Shown here: piece by piece, positions 43,321-51,786 of the stretch | Layout: each line of letters opens with the position of its first letter | Numbering within the stretch: position 1 is the first letter of the stretch | Origin: an uncultured Lachnospiraceae bacterium | GTDB lineage: Bacteria; Bacillota; Clostridia; Lachnospirales; Lachnospiraceae | Assembly (NCBI GenBank): GCA_910589105.1 | Contig: CAJUST010000009.1 | Span: forward strand, 37,219 to 101,218 | Direction: 5' to 3' | Length of the DNA stretch: 64,000 bases | Made by a program: the position numbers and the translations under genes | Notes under the pieces: generated by a model | What the model was told of the DNA's origin: nothing | What the model saw: the letters and a program-made list of their open reading frames with translations, nothing else | The model's database searches: none

Positions 43321-43940
43321 CAGCCGTTCCCTCCCTGTATTTTTGCAAAATTAGACAACATTTTAAGTCCTGCGCCGCTGCTTTTTTCCGGATGGAACTG
43401 GCAGGCAAAGAGATTCCCCCATTCCACAGACGCATGGATCGTGACGCCATATTCCGTAAAAGCCGTAACGATACGTTCTTCTTTTGCTTTTAAATAGTAA
43501 GAATGAACAAAATAAACGTATGGCTCTTTGCCAATGCCTTCAAATAACCTGCCGTCATTTCTCAATTCTAAGGAATTCCAGCCAATATGCGGAATTTTAA
43601 GGCCGGCGCAATCCGGTATCCTCACAATCTCCCCTTCGAACAGATGCAGACCTTCTATGCCTTCGCTTTCCTCACTGCCGTCAAACATCAACTGAAGCCC
43701 AAGGCAAATCCCAAGCAGCGGCTTCCCCTCTGCCGCCGCTTCCTGTAACATCTTGTCAATCTCATACTTTTTTAACTGTTCCATGGCAAAGCCAAAAGAA
43801 CCTACCCCCGGCAAAATAAGCTTCTCTGCCTTTTTTACTTCTTTTCTTTCCCGCGTGATTACGCTTCCTTCTCCTAAAAATGCCAATGCCTTCTCTACGC
43901 TTTTTAAATTTCCCGCATCATAATCTAAAATTGCAATCAT
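43320..43940 (-). CDS. hisH: Imidazole glycerol phosphate synthase, glutaminase subunit
   Basis: HisH is the class I glutamine amidotransferase that supplies ammonia to HisF. The 206-residue protein opens with YDAGNLKSVEKALAFLG, has the oxyanion motif ILPGVGSFGFAM, the nucleophile Cys in GICLGLQLMF, and the His-Glu pair in FACQFHPEKSS. It starts ten bases after the previous gene. The order hisH-hisF, with coupled start, is standard. Confidence 0.97.
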   Translation of the reverse strand: MIAILDYDAGNLKSVEKALAFLGEGSVITRERKEVKKAEKLILPGVGSFGFAMEQLKKYEIDKMLQEAAAEGKPLLGICLGLQLMFDGSEESEGIEGLHLFEGEIVRIPDCAGLKIPHIGWNSLELRNDGRLFEGIGKEPYVYFVHSYYLKAKEERIVTAFTEYGVTIHASVEWGNLFACQFHPEKSSGAGLKMLSNFAKIQGGNG

Positions 43941-43950
43941 ACAAGTACCT

Positions 43951-45516
43951 TTACTCTATTAAACCAAGCCCTTTTACAATGTCACGGATTCTCTTTGTAT
44001 ATTCAGTACGGCTGTCCAGAGCATAGATTTCTCTTGCCGTCTCTGCGCTTACGCCAAATTTCTCTGACATCTGCGTCTGGATCTGTTCGGCTAAAAAGTC
44101 ATATTCTCCCTGTACATGGTATGCCGTCGCTTCTGTATAATTGACGTCATGTCTTCCCAATGCGCAAATATAAGAATCTAATGACATTGTATACTGTCCA
44201 AGCCCATACAATGAATCCCCATTCAGCAATTCACCCTGAACCCTTGCAAGCAGCATCATCTGCTGATAAAATTCCGCGTCTTCTTCCTTCGTCTTTAACC
44301 CTGACAGTTTCTCATAGGCTCCCACATAATCCTGTACAGCATATGCTTCCTTCGCTTCCGATATCTTATTCGAATATCCGGTCAGGTTTGTAAAGAGTAA
44401 AATTAAAATCAAAACAGAAGCAGCCATCACTACAATTAAGATAACCGGAGCTTTTTTCAAAGGCGGCGATAAGTCCACTTCTTTCGGCTTCTTCGGTTCC
44501 TTTTCTTTCTTTGGCTTTTTCTCTTTCGGTTTTTTCGGCGCTTTTTCTTTTTTCTCTTTCTTTTCTTTCGCTTTTTCTTTTTTCGATTTCTTTTCCTTTT
44601 TCTTTTTTTCTTTTTTCTTTGCCGATCCTGCGCCTTTTCCTGCCTGTTCTGCATCGTTTAATTCCTGCAGAATCTGCATATTTTCGTCCGACATATCCCC
44701 TAGATCTTCGCCTTCCGCCCCTGCTTCGCCATCTTCCGGAAGGGCGTCCTTATCTTTTTTTGAAAACAAAGACAGTAACTTTTGTAAAAAACCGCCTTTT
44801 TTCTCTTTCACTTTTTTTGCAGGCGCCTGCTGGTCTTCTTCTTCGGAATCCTGCTGCGTCTCTTCTAGGTCAAAATTGCTGTCTTCTCCCGCAAACATAT
44901 TACTGATATTTGACAATTCTTCTTCAGAAGGAAGCCCTTCGAGCAAATCCAAAATTTCCTGCGCTTCATTTGGAGGCAAATCCGGCTGTGGCTGTGGCAT
45001 TTCTTCCATTGCCGGCATATCTTCCATGAGCGGCATTTTTTCCATTTGCGGCATATCGTCCATAAGTGGCATCTCTTCCATTTGCGGCATCTGCATATCC
45101 GGCAAATCCGTAACCGGGGCGGTCCAAGAATCATCCTCTAAAGTATTCACTTCAAATGGCTCCGATTTTGGAAGCTCTGGCGCTTCTTCCATTGCCGGCG
45201 GCGCCGCTGATTCTTTCGCTTGATTGACAATCCCTTCTAAATTGTCAAAAAAACTGTCCTGCGCATTCTGCGATTCCGGTTCAATGACCGGCGCCGTAAC
45301 CGCCTGCGTCTGACTTGCAGATGTGGAAGCTTCCATGTCATCCACTTCATCTTCAAAATCCCTGATAAAATCGTCGATGGCTGTATCATTTAATTCACTT
45401 TCAAATTCAGCCCCAAAATCCACAACACGTTTCTGCCTTTTTTGCTCCGCTTTAGCGATCCGCTCTGGAGAAACGTTATTCAGCAGGGAATCCAAATATT
45501 CCTCTGATTTATTCAC
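43951..45516 (-). CDS. Membrane protein with acidic, Met/Pro-repeat and Lys-rich segments
   Basis: This 521-residue protein starts with GTG behind GGGAGG. An acidic N-terminal half (about 1-240) contains a stretch of five-residue MEEMP-like repeats (about residues 140-173) and an NEAQEILDLLEGLPSEEEL segment. Then comes a run of about 60 residues that is mostly Lys and Glu (about 290-350), one membrane helix (about 355-377), and an outer C-terminal domain of about 140 residues rich in Tyr and Ala with TPR-like helices (AKEAYAVQDYVGAYEKLSGL). No family is recognised. It follows cheV across a hairpin at 45550 and precedes hisH. It may be a membrane scaffold. Confidence 0.85.
   Translation of the reverse strand: MNKSEEYLDSLLNNVSPERIAKAEQKRQKRVVDFGAEFESELNDTAIDDFIRDFEDEVDDMEASTSASQTQAVTAPVIEPESQNAQDSFFDNLEGIVNQAKESAAPPAMEEAPELPKSEPFEVNTLEDDSWTAPVTDLPDMQMPQMEEMPLMDDMPQMEKMPLMEDMPAMEEMPQPQPDLPPNEAQEILDLLEGLPSEEELSNISNMFAGEDSNFDLEETQQDSEEEDQQAPAKKVKEKKGGFLQKLLSLFSKKDKDALPEDGEAGAEGEDLGDMSDENMQILQELNDAEQAGKGAGSAKKKEKKKKEKKSKKEKAKEKKEKKEKAPKKPKEKKPKKEKEPKKPKEVDLSPPLKKAPVILIVVMAASVLILILLFTNLTGYSNKISEAKEAYAVQDYVGAYEKLSGLKTKEEDAEFYQQMMLLARVQGELLNGDSLYGLGQYTMSLDSYICALGRHDVNYTEATAYHVQGEYDFLAEQIQTQMSEKFGVSAETAREIYALDSRTEYTKRIRDIVKGLGLIE
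44998..45096 (-). repeat. 15-bp tandem repeat encoding MEEMP-like units
   Basis: About six to seven contiguous 15-bp units (plus strand pattern CCAT..GCGGCAT) encode five-residue repeats such as MEEMP, LMDDMP and QMEKMP. Units are similar but not identical. Confidence 0.75.
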
Positions 45517-45549
45517 AAAAGTACCTCCCGTTTATGTAAACTTAAGAAA

Positions 45550-45572
45550 GGATGTGATGATCCATCACATCC
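45550..45572 (-). terminator. Hairpin between cheV and the next gene, probable terminator
   Basis: Perfect ten-bp arms (45550-45559 and 45563-45572) with a three-base loop, and TTTCTT following on the minus strand. It sits 11 bases after the cheV stop. The weak T tract may allow read-through into the downstream gene. Confidence 0.65.
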
Positions 45573-45582
45573 CCCAATCGTC

Positions 45583-46491
45583 TTAATCACCGAAATCAGA
45601 ATCAATCAATTTGTCAATCGTGTCTACCAGATTGCCAATCTCCGGCTTCGTCAATTGAGCATTTGCGCCAAGCTGCTCTCCTTTACGGCGCATTTCATCA
45701 TTCACAAGAGAGGAAAAGATAACCAACGGTATGCTCTTAAGCCCATCATCACTCTTAACTAATTTTGTCAAACGATGCCCATCCATAATCGGCATTTCAA
45801 TATCAGTTATGATACAGTGAACCATATCATCCAGCGTTCCTTTTTTCCGATATTCACATATCCTGTCCCATGCTTCCTGCCCGTTTGCCGTGACAATCTG
45901 CTTTGTATAACCGGCTTTTTTCAGGCATTCCGTAATCAGTTTGCTTAAAAGCGGGGAATCTTCCGCAATCAAAATCGGGTGGTCGCTTCTGTCTCTCCCC
46001 TCATAGTCATCCACTTCTGACGTTTTCAATCCTGTTTCCGGGCTAATATCCGTTACAATCCGCTCAAAATCCAAAATAACCACCAGATTATCTTCCAACT
46101 TCACAACTCCGGTCGACACGCCGCCATCGTCAGAATTAATCGTAGAATCCGGCTTAATAATATCTTCCCAAGACACTCTATGTATTCCGATTACCTCATC
46201 CACATGAAAAGCGATATTCAATTTATTAAAATTCGTAATAATGAATAACCCTTCTTTTCCGTCATCTGGAATCCCAATGCAGCGCTTTAAATTAATCACA
46301 GTAATCATAACGTCACGCGGCATAAAAATCCCTTCCACACTGGGGTTTGCATGAGGAATTGGCGTTACCGGCTGATACGATAAAATTTCCCGTATCTTCG
46401 CCACATTGATCCCATAACGGTTCGTCCCTAATGCAAATTCCAAAATCTCCAGTTCATTTGTCCCGCTTTCCAAAAGTATATTAGTATCCAT
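45583..46491 (-). CDS. cheV: Chemotaxis coupling protein CheV
   Basis: The 302-residue protein joins an N-terminal CheW domain (ELEILEFALGTNRYGINVAKIREILSYQPVTPIPHANPSVEGIFMPRD) to a C-terminal receiver domain (DHPILIAEDSPLLSKLI, phospho-Asp in CIITDIEMPIMDGHRLT, Lys in LTKPE). CheV couples chemoreceptors to CheA and serves in adaptation. No other che or flagellar gene is in the window, so it is a detached chemotaxis gene. A GGGAGG site lies nine bases before the ATG. Confidence 0.95.
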   Translation of the reverse strand: MDTNILLESGTNELEILEFALGTNRYGINVAKIREILSYQPVTPIPHANPSVEGIFMPRDVMITVINLKRCIGIPDDGKEGLFIITNFNKLNIAFHVDEVIGIHRVSWEDIIKPDSTINSDDGGVSTGVVKLEDNLVVILDFERIVTDISPETGLKTSEVDDYEGRDRSDHPILIAEDSPLLSKLITECLKKAGYTKQIVTANGQEAWDRICEYRKKGTLDDMVHCIITDIEMPIMDGHRLTKLVKSDDGLKSIPLVIFSSLVNDEMRRKGEQLGANAQLTKPEIGNLVDTIDKLIDSDFGD

Positions 46492-46560
46492 AAAGCTATC
46501 CTCCCGGCATATATTTACTATCTGCGCTGTCCGCAGACGTTTATTCTAATTCTATTTTTT

Positions 46561-46569
46561 ATTATAACA
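46561..46569 (-). promoter_or_regulatory. Extended -10 promoter of cheV
   Basis: On the minus strand TGT followed by TATAAT (46561-46566) forms an extended -10; the -35 region does not match consensus. A sigma-D type promoter was looked for and not seen. Confidence 0.45.
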
Positions 46570-46598
46570 CAAATCTTGCTGTGTTGTGTATTATTTTT

Positions 46599-47345
46599 TT
46601 ATAAATTTACGGTATGCTCTGCGCCCGCCATCCGGATTTTTAACTGAATGCTTGAAATTTCCTGAATTTCCTGAGGAATTTCAAATAAGAGCACAGTGTC
46701 TAAGGATTCTCCCGCCGCAATCTTCCCTTGATAAGTAGACAAATCATTTGGAAGAATCGTCGTCTGGGCCGGAACAAATACGGCTCCATTTACGGCTGCG
46801 CCAAATGCCGGCGTCATAGACAGTATGTCAATCTGCAAATCCTGATTAGAAGGATTTGTCAGTTTCACATTTACTGCAAGAAGCTGTTTGCCTGCCGGAG
46901 CATCCACAACAAATGTATCTGACTTCTCATATGTAGCGCACAGGCTGTTCCCTGTATATTCCGCTTGGACCACTCCCAAATCCAAAGCCGCGTTGATGGA
47001 AGAAAGTCCTTCCCCTTCCCCTAAAGGAGCTTGTGAATCCGCTTCCGGAGATTCTTCCGGCGTCTGCGCATCCGCCTTAGGCGTTTCCTGAGTGGAATCC
47101 TCCTCTTTTACGTCCGGCTCTTCCTCCGTCTGCGCTTTCTCCGTCTCCGGTTCGGGCGTATCTTCTCCAATATACACTTCTCCGTCCCGCTGATATTTAT
47201 TATACTTCGACAACACCTGTGAAGCATAACTTACAATGGCCGCTTCTTCTTCCGGCGTCATCTCATATAACGCTTCCCCGCATCCGGAAAGCAAAAATGC
47301 CGCCGCCAAAAGAATTGCAGTCATTTTCCACTTTGAGCTTTTCAT
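46599..47345 (-). CDS. Lipoprotein with DUF4352/DUF5067-like domain
   Basis: The 248-residue protein has a lipoprotein signal (MTAILLAAAFLLSGCG, Cys at about residue 22). An acidic spacer rich in Glu, Pro, Thr and Gln (about 60-115) follows. The C-terminal part (about 125-248) is a beta-sandwich of the DUF4352 (telomeric-repeat-factor-like) type: KQLLAVNVKLTNPSNQDLQIDILS is the typical sequence. It is anchored outside the cell; function unknown. Own promoter at 47385-47413. Confidence 0.85.
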   Translation of the reverse strand: MKSSKWKMTAILLAAAFLLSGCGEALYEMTPEEEAAIVSYASQVLSKYNKYQRDGEVYIGEDTPEPETEKAQTEEEPDVKEEDSTQETPKADAQTPEESPEADSQAPLGEGEGLSSINAALDLGVVQAEYTGNSLCATYEKSDTFVVDAPAGKQLLAVNVKLTNPSNQDLQIDILSMTPAFGAAVNGAVFVPAQTTILPNDLSTYQGKIAAGESLDTVLLFEIPQEIQEISSIQLKIRMAGAEHTVNL

Positions 47346-47384
47346 CCCACGCCTCCACTATGTTAAAATTCTATGAATAAATCT

Positions 47385-47413
47385 ATTCTAACATTTTTTT
47401 CAAGATTGGGCAA
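47385..47413 (-). promoter_or_regulatory. Promoter of the DUF4352-like lipoprotein gene
   Basis: On the minus strand TTGCCC (47408-47413) and TAGAAT (47385-47390), spacing 17. Confidence 0.55.
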
Positions 47414-47437
47414 CCTCTATTTATAAATTCTCATAAC

Positions 47438-48916
47438 TTACCGGCTCTTTGTATCCAGTTCAAACCAAAACTCCACGCCGTCCGCATGATTTATGACGCC
47501 GCAGCCCCGATGGAAGGAATCCATAATCGCCTTTACAATCGAAAGCCCTATCCCACTTCCTCCGTATTCCCTCGTCCTTGCCTTATCTACTTTATAAAAT
47601 TTAATCCAAACCCTGTCCAGATCTTCCTCTGGAATCTGTTTTCCCGTATTAAACACGCTGACGCGGACATAATCTTCCATCTGCGTATATTTAATGTCAA
47701 TGCGTTTTTCCGCTTCCGCATGGTGAATCGCATTGCTTAAGAAATTTGTAATCACTTCTTCTACCTTAAATTCATCTGCCCATACATACATCGGAATATC
47801 CGTCTTAAATGTCAATGTAATCTCATTTTGCTTTAACAGGATAGAGGACGACTGGATTACCCCATGAATCAATTCCGTCAAATCAAACCGCTCCATTGCC
47901 ACATACTCATTTCCAAATTCAAGCTGGTTTAAAGTTAAAAGCTTCTTGACCATCTGGTTCATTTTATCCGCTTCGTCCATTATAACTTCACAATAAAAAT
48001 CCCTGCTTGCCTCGTCCTCATGAATGCACTCCCGAAGCCCTTCCGCATACCCTTGGATTAAAGCAAGCGGCGTTTTCAGCTCATGAGATACATTCGACAA
48101 AAATTCTTTGCGCATTTCATCTATCTGAGTTTTCTTCTCAATGTCTATCTGAAGCTCATTATTGGCGCTTTTCAGCTCGGAAATTGTCTTTTCCAATGTC
48201 TCAGAGAGCTGGTTCATATGCTCGCCCAACTGATCAATTTCATTTTCTCCCTTGATCCGGTATTTTGCGTTGAAATCCAAATCCGTCATCCGCCTTGAAA
48301 TCTCTGTCAGTTCCAGAATCGGCTCTGCAATTTTCCTCGATGCAAAACTGCTGATAATTGCGCTGACAATCACCGCAAAAATCCCGATATACGCCAAAAA
48401 ACGGTTAGATATCCACACGCTTTCACGGATACTCTCTAAAGCCGTGCGCATCAATATCAGATTTCCATCGGAAAGCGTCCCCCATAAAATAAGATATTCC
48501 GCGTTTAACCTTGTATCTGCCTGTTTTTCCAACACATAGCTGTTCGTCTTTTTTAGAACCTCCGAGGACGTATCTTCATAATTGCCAAACAGCACATCTA
48601 AAAACTGGCGTTTTAAGGCTTTTACGTCATTGACGGAAGCGCGGACAATCGATCCATCCGCGCTGATAATCAAAATTGCAATATTCCCATTCACGCATAT
48701 CTTTTCAAACCCTACGTCAAAGTCTTCACTCTCAAGCGCTCCCTGCGCGCTTTGGGCGTTGATGGTCGAAAACCCATCCAGCATTACATTTTGTTTATTA
48801 TAGGTATAATAATATTCTAAAAATGTCGAATTAATCACCCAGCACAATAAAACCGTACCGGCAACCAGACTAAGAATTGTCCCCGTATACTGCAGGGTAA
48901 GGGAGCGTTTTATCAT
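47438..48916 (-). CDS. Sensor histidine kinase without adjacent regulator
   Basis: The 492-residue kinase has a first membrane helix (about 9-31), an outer sensor of about 130 residues, a second helix (about 170-190), HAMP (RKIAEPILELTEISRRMTDLDF), HisKA with FLSNVSHELKTPLALIQGYAEGLRE, and HATPase with NFLSNAIHH and GGSGIGLSIV. It resembles VanS/PhoR-type wall-stress kinases. It begins 22 bases after uvrA in the same direction, with a GAGGTGAACGG site. No response regulator gene is next to it in either direction, so its partner must be elsewhere or lost. Confidence 0.93.
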   Translation of the reverse strand: MIKRSLTLQYTGTILSLVAGTVLLCWVINSTFLEYYYTYNKQNVMLDGFSTINAQSAQGALESEDFDVGFEKICVNGNIAILIISADGSIVRASVNDVKALKRQFLDVLFGNYEDTSSEVLKKTNSYVLEKQADTRLNAEYLILWGTLSDGNLILMRTALESIRESVWISNRFLAYIGIFAVIVSAIISSFASRKIAEPILELTEISRRMTDLDFNAKYRIKGENEIDQLGEHMNQLSETLEKTISELKSANNELQIDIEKKTQIDEMRKEFLSNVSHELKTPLALIQGYAEGLRECIHEDEASRDFYCEVIMDEADKMNQMVKKLLTLNQLEFGNEYVAMERFDLTELIHGVIQSSSILLKQNEITLTFKTDIPMYVWADEFKVEEVITNFLSNAIHHAEAEKRIDIKYTQMEDYVRVSVFNTGKQIPEEDLDRVWIKFYKVDKARTREYGGSGIGLSIVKAIMDSFHRGCGVINHADGVEFWFELDTKSR

Positions 48917-48938
48917 CCGCCGTTCACCTCTTATCCTT

Positions 48939-51767
48939 TCATTTCAGATATTTTTTCACATACTGCCCCGTATAAGAAGCGGAAACCTCTGCAATTTCCT
49001 CCGGCGTCCCACACGCTACGACGGTTCCGCCGCCTTCGCCGCCTTCCGGCCCCATGTCAATAATATAATCCGCTGTTTTGATCACGTCCAAATTGTGTTC
49101 AATTACAACGACTGTGTTCCCGCCCTCACAAAGTTTATGCAGGATCTCAATTAATTTATGCACATCTGCAAAATGCAGCCCTGTCGTCGGTTCATCTAAG
49201 ATATAGATTGTTTTTCCGGTGCTTCGTTTACTAAGCTCCGTCGCAAGCTTAATCCGCTGCGCTTCGCCTCCGGAAAGCTCTGTGGACGGCTGCCCCAGAC
49301 GGATATACGAAAGCCCTACGTCATAAAGCGTCTGTATTTTCCGCGCAACAGTCGGCACGTTTTTAAAAAACTCCACGGCTTCTTCCACCGTCATATTTAA
49401 CACATCATAAATGCTTTTGCCTTTATATTTTACGTCAAGCGTTTCTCTGTTATACCGTTTCCCCTGACAGACTTCGCAAGGCACATACACGTCAGGCAGA
49501 AAGTGCATTTCAATCTTTAAAATGCCATCGCCGGAGCAGGCCTCACACCTGCCTCCTTTCACATTAAAGCTGAATCTTCCTTTTTTATAACCTTTGGCTT
49601 TCGCATCCGGCGTAGCCGCAAACAAATCACGGATCATGTCAAAGACTCCGGTATATGTCGCCGGATTCGAACGCGGCGTCCTGCCTATTGGGGACTGGTC
49701 TATGTCTATGACTTTATCAAGCTGTTCCATGCCGCGGATCTCTTTGTGCCTGCCCGGAATCGTCCTTGCGCGGTTTAATGTCTTTTGAAGCGTTTTATAA
49801 AGCACTTCATTCGTCAAAGAGCTTTTGCCGGAACCTGAAACGCCTGTCACGCAGGTCATGATCCCAAGCGGAATATCCACATTGACTTTTTTCAGGTTAT
49901 TTTCCGCAGCGCCAATGATTTTCAGGAATCCGGCCGGCTTTTTGCGTTCCGACGGTACAGGGATTTTGATGCGTCCGCTTAAATACGCCCCCGTGATGGA
50001 ATTTGGGTTCTGCATAATTTCTTCCGCCGTTCCCGCGGCAACGACTTCCCCGCCCCGTTCACCGGCTTTTGGGCCAATGTCCACAATATAGTCCGCTTCC
50101 CGCATCGTGTCTTCGTCGTGTTCCACTACAACGAGCGTATTGCCTAAATCCCGCAGGTTTTTCAGCGTGGCAAGCAATTTGTCATTGTCTCTCTGGTGAA
50201 GCCCTATGCTGGGTTCATCTAAAATATACGCCACCCCGACAAGGCCTGAGCCTATCTGGGTTGCAAGGCGGATGCGCTGCGCTTCTCCGCCGGAAAGCGT
50301 GCCCGTAGCTCTGGAAAGGCTTAAATAATCAAGCCCTACGTCAACCAAAAACCCTACTCTGGATGCAATTTCCTTTAAGATCTGTTTTCCAATTAATTTC
50401 TGCTGCTCGCTTAATTCCATCTCCAACAAAAACTTTTGAAGGTTATGGATAGATAAATTTGTAATTTCAAAAATGTTTTTCTCGCTTACGGTTACGGCAA
50501 GGGAAGTTTTTTTCAAGCGCTGCCCTTTACATTCTTTACAAGGGGTAATCCGCATAAATTGTTCATATTCCTGCTTCATCACGTCAGATCCTGTTTCACG
50601 GTATCTGCGCTGCGCATTCCGGATTAAGCCTTCAAACGCTACGTCATACACGCCTTCGCCCCTCTGTCCTTTATAATAGACCTTCACTTCCCTTCCATCT
50701 GTCCCATGAATCAGGATATTTTGGATATCTTCGCCTAAATCCTGATAGGGCGTGTTTAAGTCAAAGCTGTATTCTTTGGACAGAGCCTGTAAGATTGCGT
50801 ATGTGTAGCTGGCCGGATCTGTGCAGGACTGCCATCCCATCACTTGGATTGCCCCTCCGGCAATGCTTAAGCTTTTATCGGGAATCATTAAGTCCTCATC
50901 AAATTCCATCTTATAGCCCAAACCATAACAAACGGGACAGGCTCCAAACGGATTATTAAAGGAGAAACTTCTCGGTTCAATTTCATCTACGCTGATTTCA
51001 CAGTCCGGACATGCAAAACTCTGGGAAAAGTTTAAGAGTTCACCGCCATTCACTTCCACCATAAGCAGCCCTTCTGCAAGCGAAAGAGCGTTTTCAATGG
51101 AATCGGTCAGACGTTTTTCAATGCCTTCTTTAATCGAAAGGCGGTCAATGACGATTTCGATATTATGTTTTTTATTTTTTTCCAGTTTGATTTCTTCCGT
51201 TAATTCATAAATATTCCCATCGACGCGCACACGGACGTAACCGCTCTTTTTGGCTTTTTCAAACAGTTTTTGATGCTCGCCTTTGCGGCCTCGCACGACG
51301 GGAGACAGAATCTGCGCTTTTGTCTTTTCCGGAAGGCTTAAGATCTGGTCGACCATCTGGTCTACGGTCTGCTTTTTAATCTCTTTTCCACATTTCGGGC
51401 AATGCGGGATTCCAATTCTTGCATACAAAAGACGGAAATAGTCATAGATTTCCGTCACTGTTCCGACAGTGGATCTTGGATTGCGGTTTGTCGATTTCTG
51501 ATCGATGGAAATGGCAGGAGGAAGCCCCTCAATCTTTTCTACATCTGGTTTTTCCATCTGTCCTAAGAACTGTCTGGCATAGGAGGACAGAGACTCCATG
51601 TACCGCCTTTGCCCTTCCGCATAAATCGTGTCAAACGCTAGGGAAGATTTCCCAGAACCGCTTAGTCCGGTTAAGACAATTAATTCATTTCTAGGAATGT
51701 CAATGTCAATTCCTTTCAGGTTGTGCTCCTTTGCTCCTCTGATTTTAATGTATTTTCTCTCTTTCAT
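48939..51767 (-). CDS. uvrA: Excinuclease ABC subunit A
   Basis: UvrA recognises DNA damage in nucleotide excision repair. The start at 51767, behind an AGGAGC site, gives 942 residues. Both ABC modules are complete: Walker A GLSGSGKSSLAFDTI and GVSGSGKSSLTNEVL, signatures LSGGEAQRIRLATQIGSGL and LSGGEAQRIKLATELSKR. The zinc motifs are CPKCGKEIKK, CPDCEIS...CPVCYG, and CEACSGDG...CEVCQGKRY. It follows uvrB by 19 bases in one operon. Confidence 0.97.
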   Translation of the reverse strand: MKERKYIKIRGAKEHNLKGIDIDIPRNELIVLTGLSGSGKSSLAFDTIYAEGQRRYMESLSSYARQFLGQMEKPDVEKIEGLPPAISIDQKSTNRNPRSTVGTVTEIYDYFRLLYARIGIPHCPKCGKEIKKQTVDQMVDQILSLPEKTKAQILSPVVRGRKGEHQKLFEKAKKSGYVRVRVDGNIYELTEEIKLEKNKKHNIEIVIDRLSIKEGIEKRLTDSIENALSLAEGLLMVEVNGGELLNFSQSFACPDCEISVDEIEPRSFSFNNPFGACPVCYGLGYKMEFDEDLMIPDKSLSIAGGAIQVMGWQSCTDPASYTYAILQALSKEYSFDLNTPYQDLGEDIQNILIHGTDGREVKVYYKGQRGEGVYDVAFEGLIRNAQRRYRETGSDVMKQEYEQFMRITPCKECKGQRLKKTSLAVTVSEKNIFEITNLSIHNLQKFLLEMELSEQQKLIGKQILKEIASRVGFLVDVGLDYLSLSRATGTLSGGEAQRIRLATQIGSGLVGVAYILDEPSIGLHQRDNDKLLATLKNLRDLGNTLVVVEHDEDTMREADYIVDIGPKAGERGGEVVAAGTAEEIMQNPNSITGAYLSGRIKIPVPSERKKPAGFLKIIGAAENNLKKVNVDIPLGIMTCVTGVSGSGKSSLTNEVLYKTLQKTLNRARTIPGRHKEIRGMEQLDKVIDIDQSPIGRTPRSNPATYTGVFDMIRDLFAATPDAKAKGYKKGRFSFNVKGGRCEACSGDGILKIEMHFLPDVYVPCEVCQGKRYNRETLDVKYKGKSIYDVLNMTVEEAVEFFKNVPTVARKIQTLYDVGLSYIRLGQPSTELSGGEAQRIKLATELSKRSTGKTIYILDEPTTGLHFADVHKLIEILHKLCEGGNTVVVIEHNLDVIKTADYIIDMGPEGGEGGGTVVACGTPEEIAEVSASYTGQYVKKYLK

Positions 51768-51786
51768 TGCCTGCTCCTGTTCTCTG

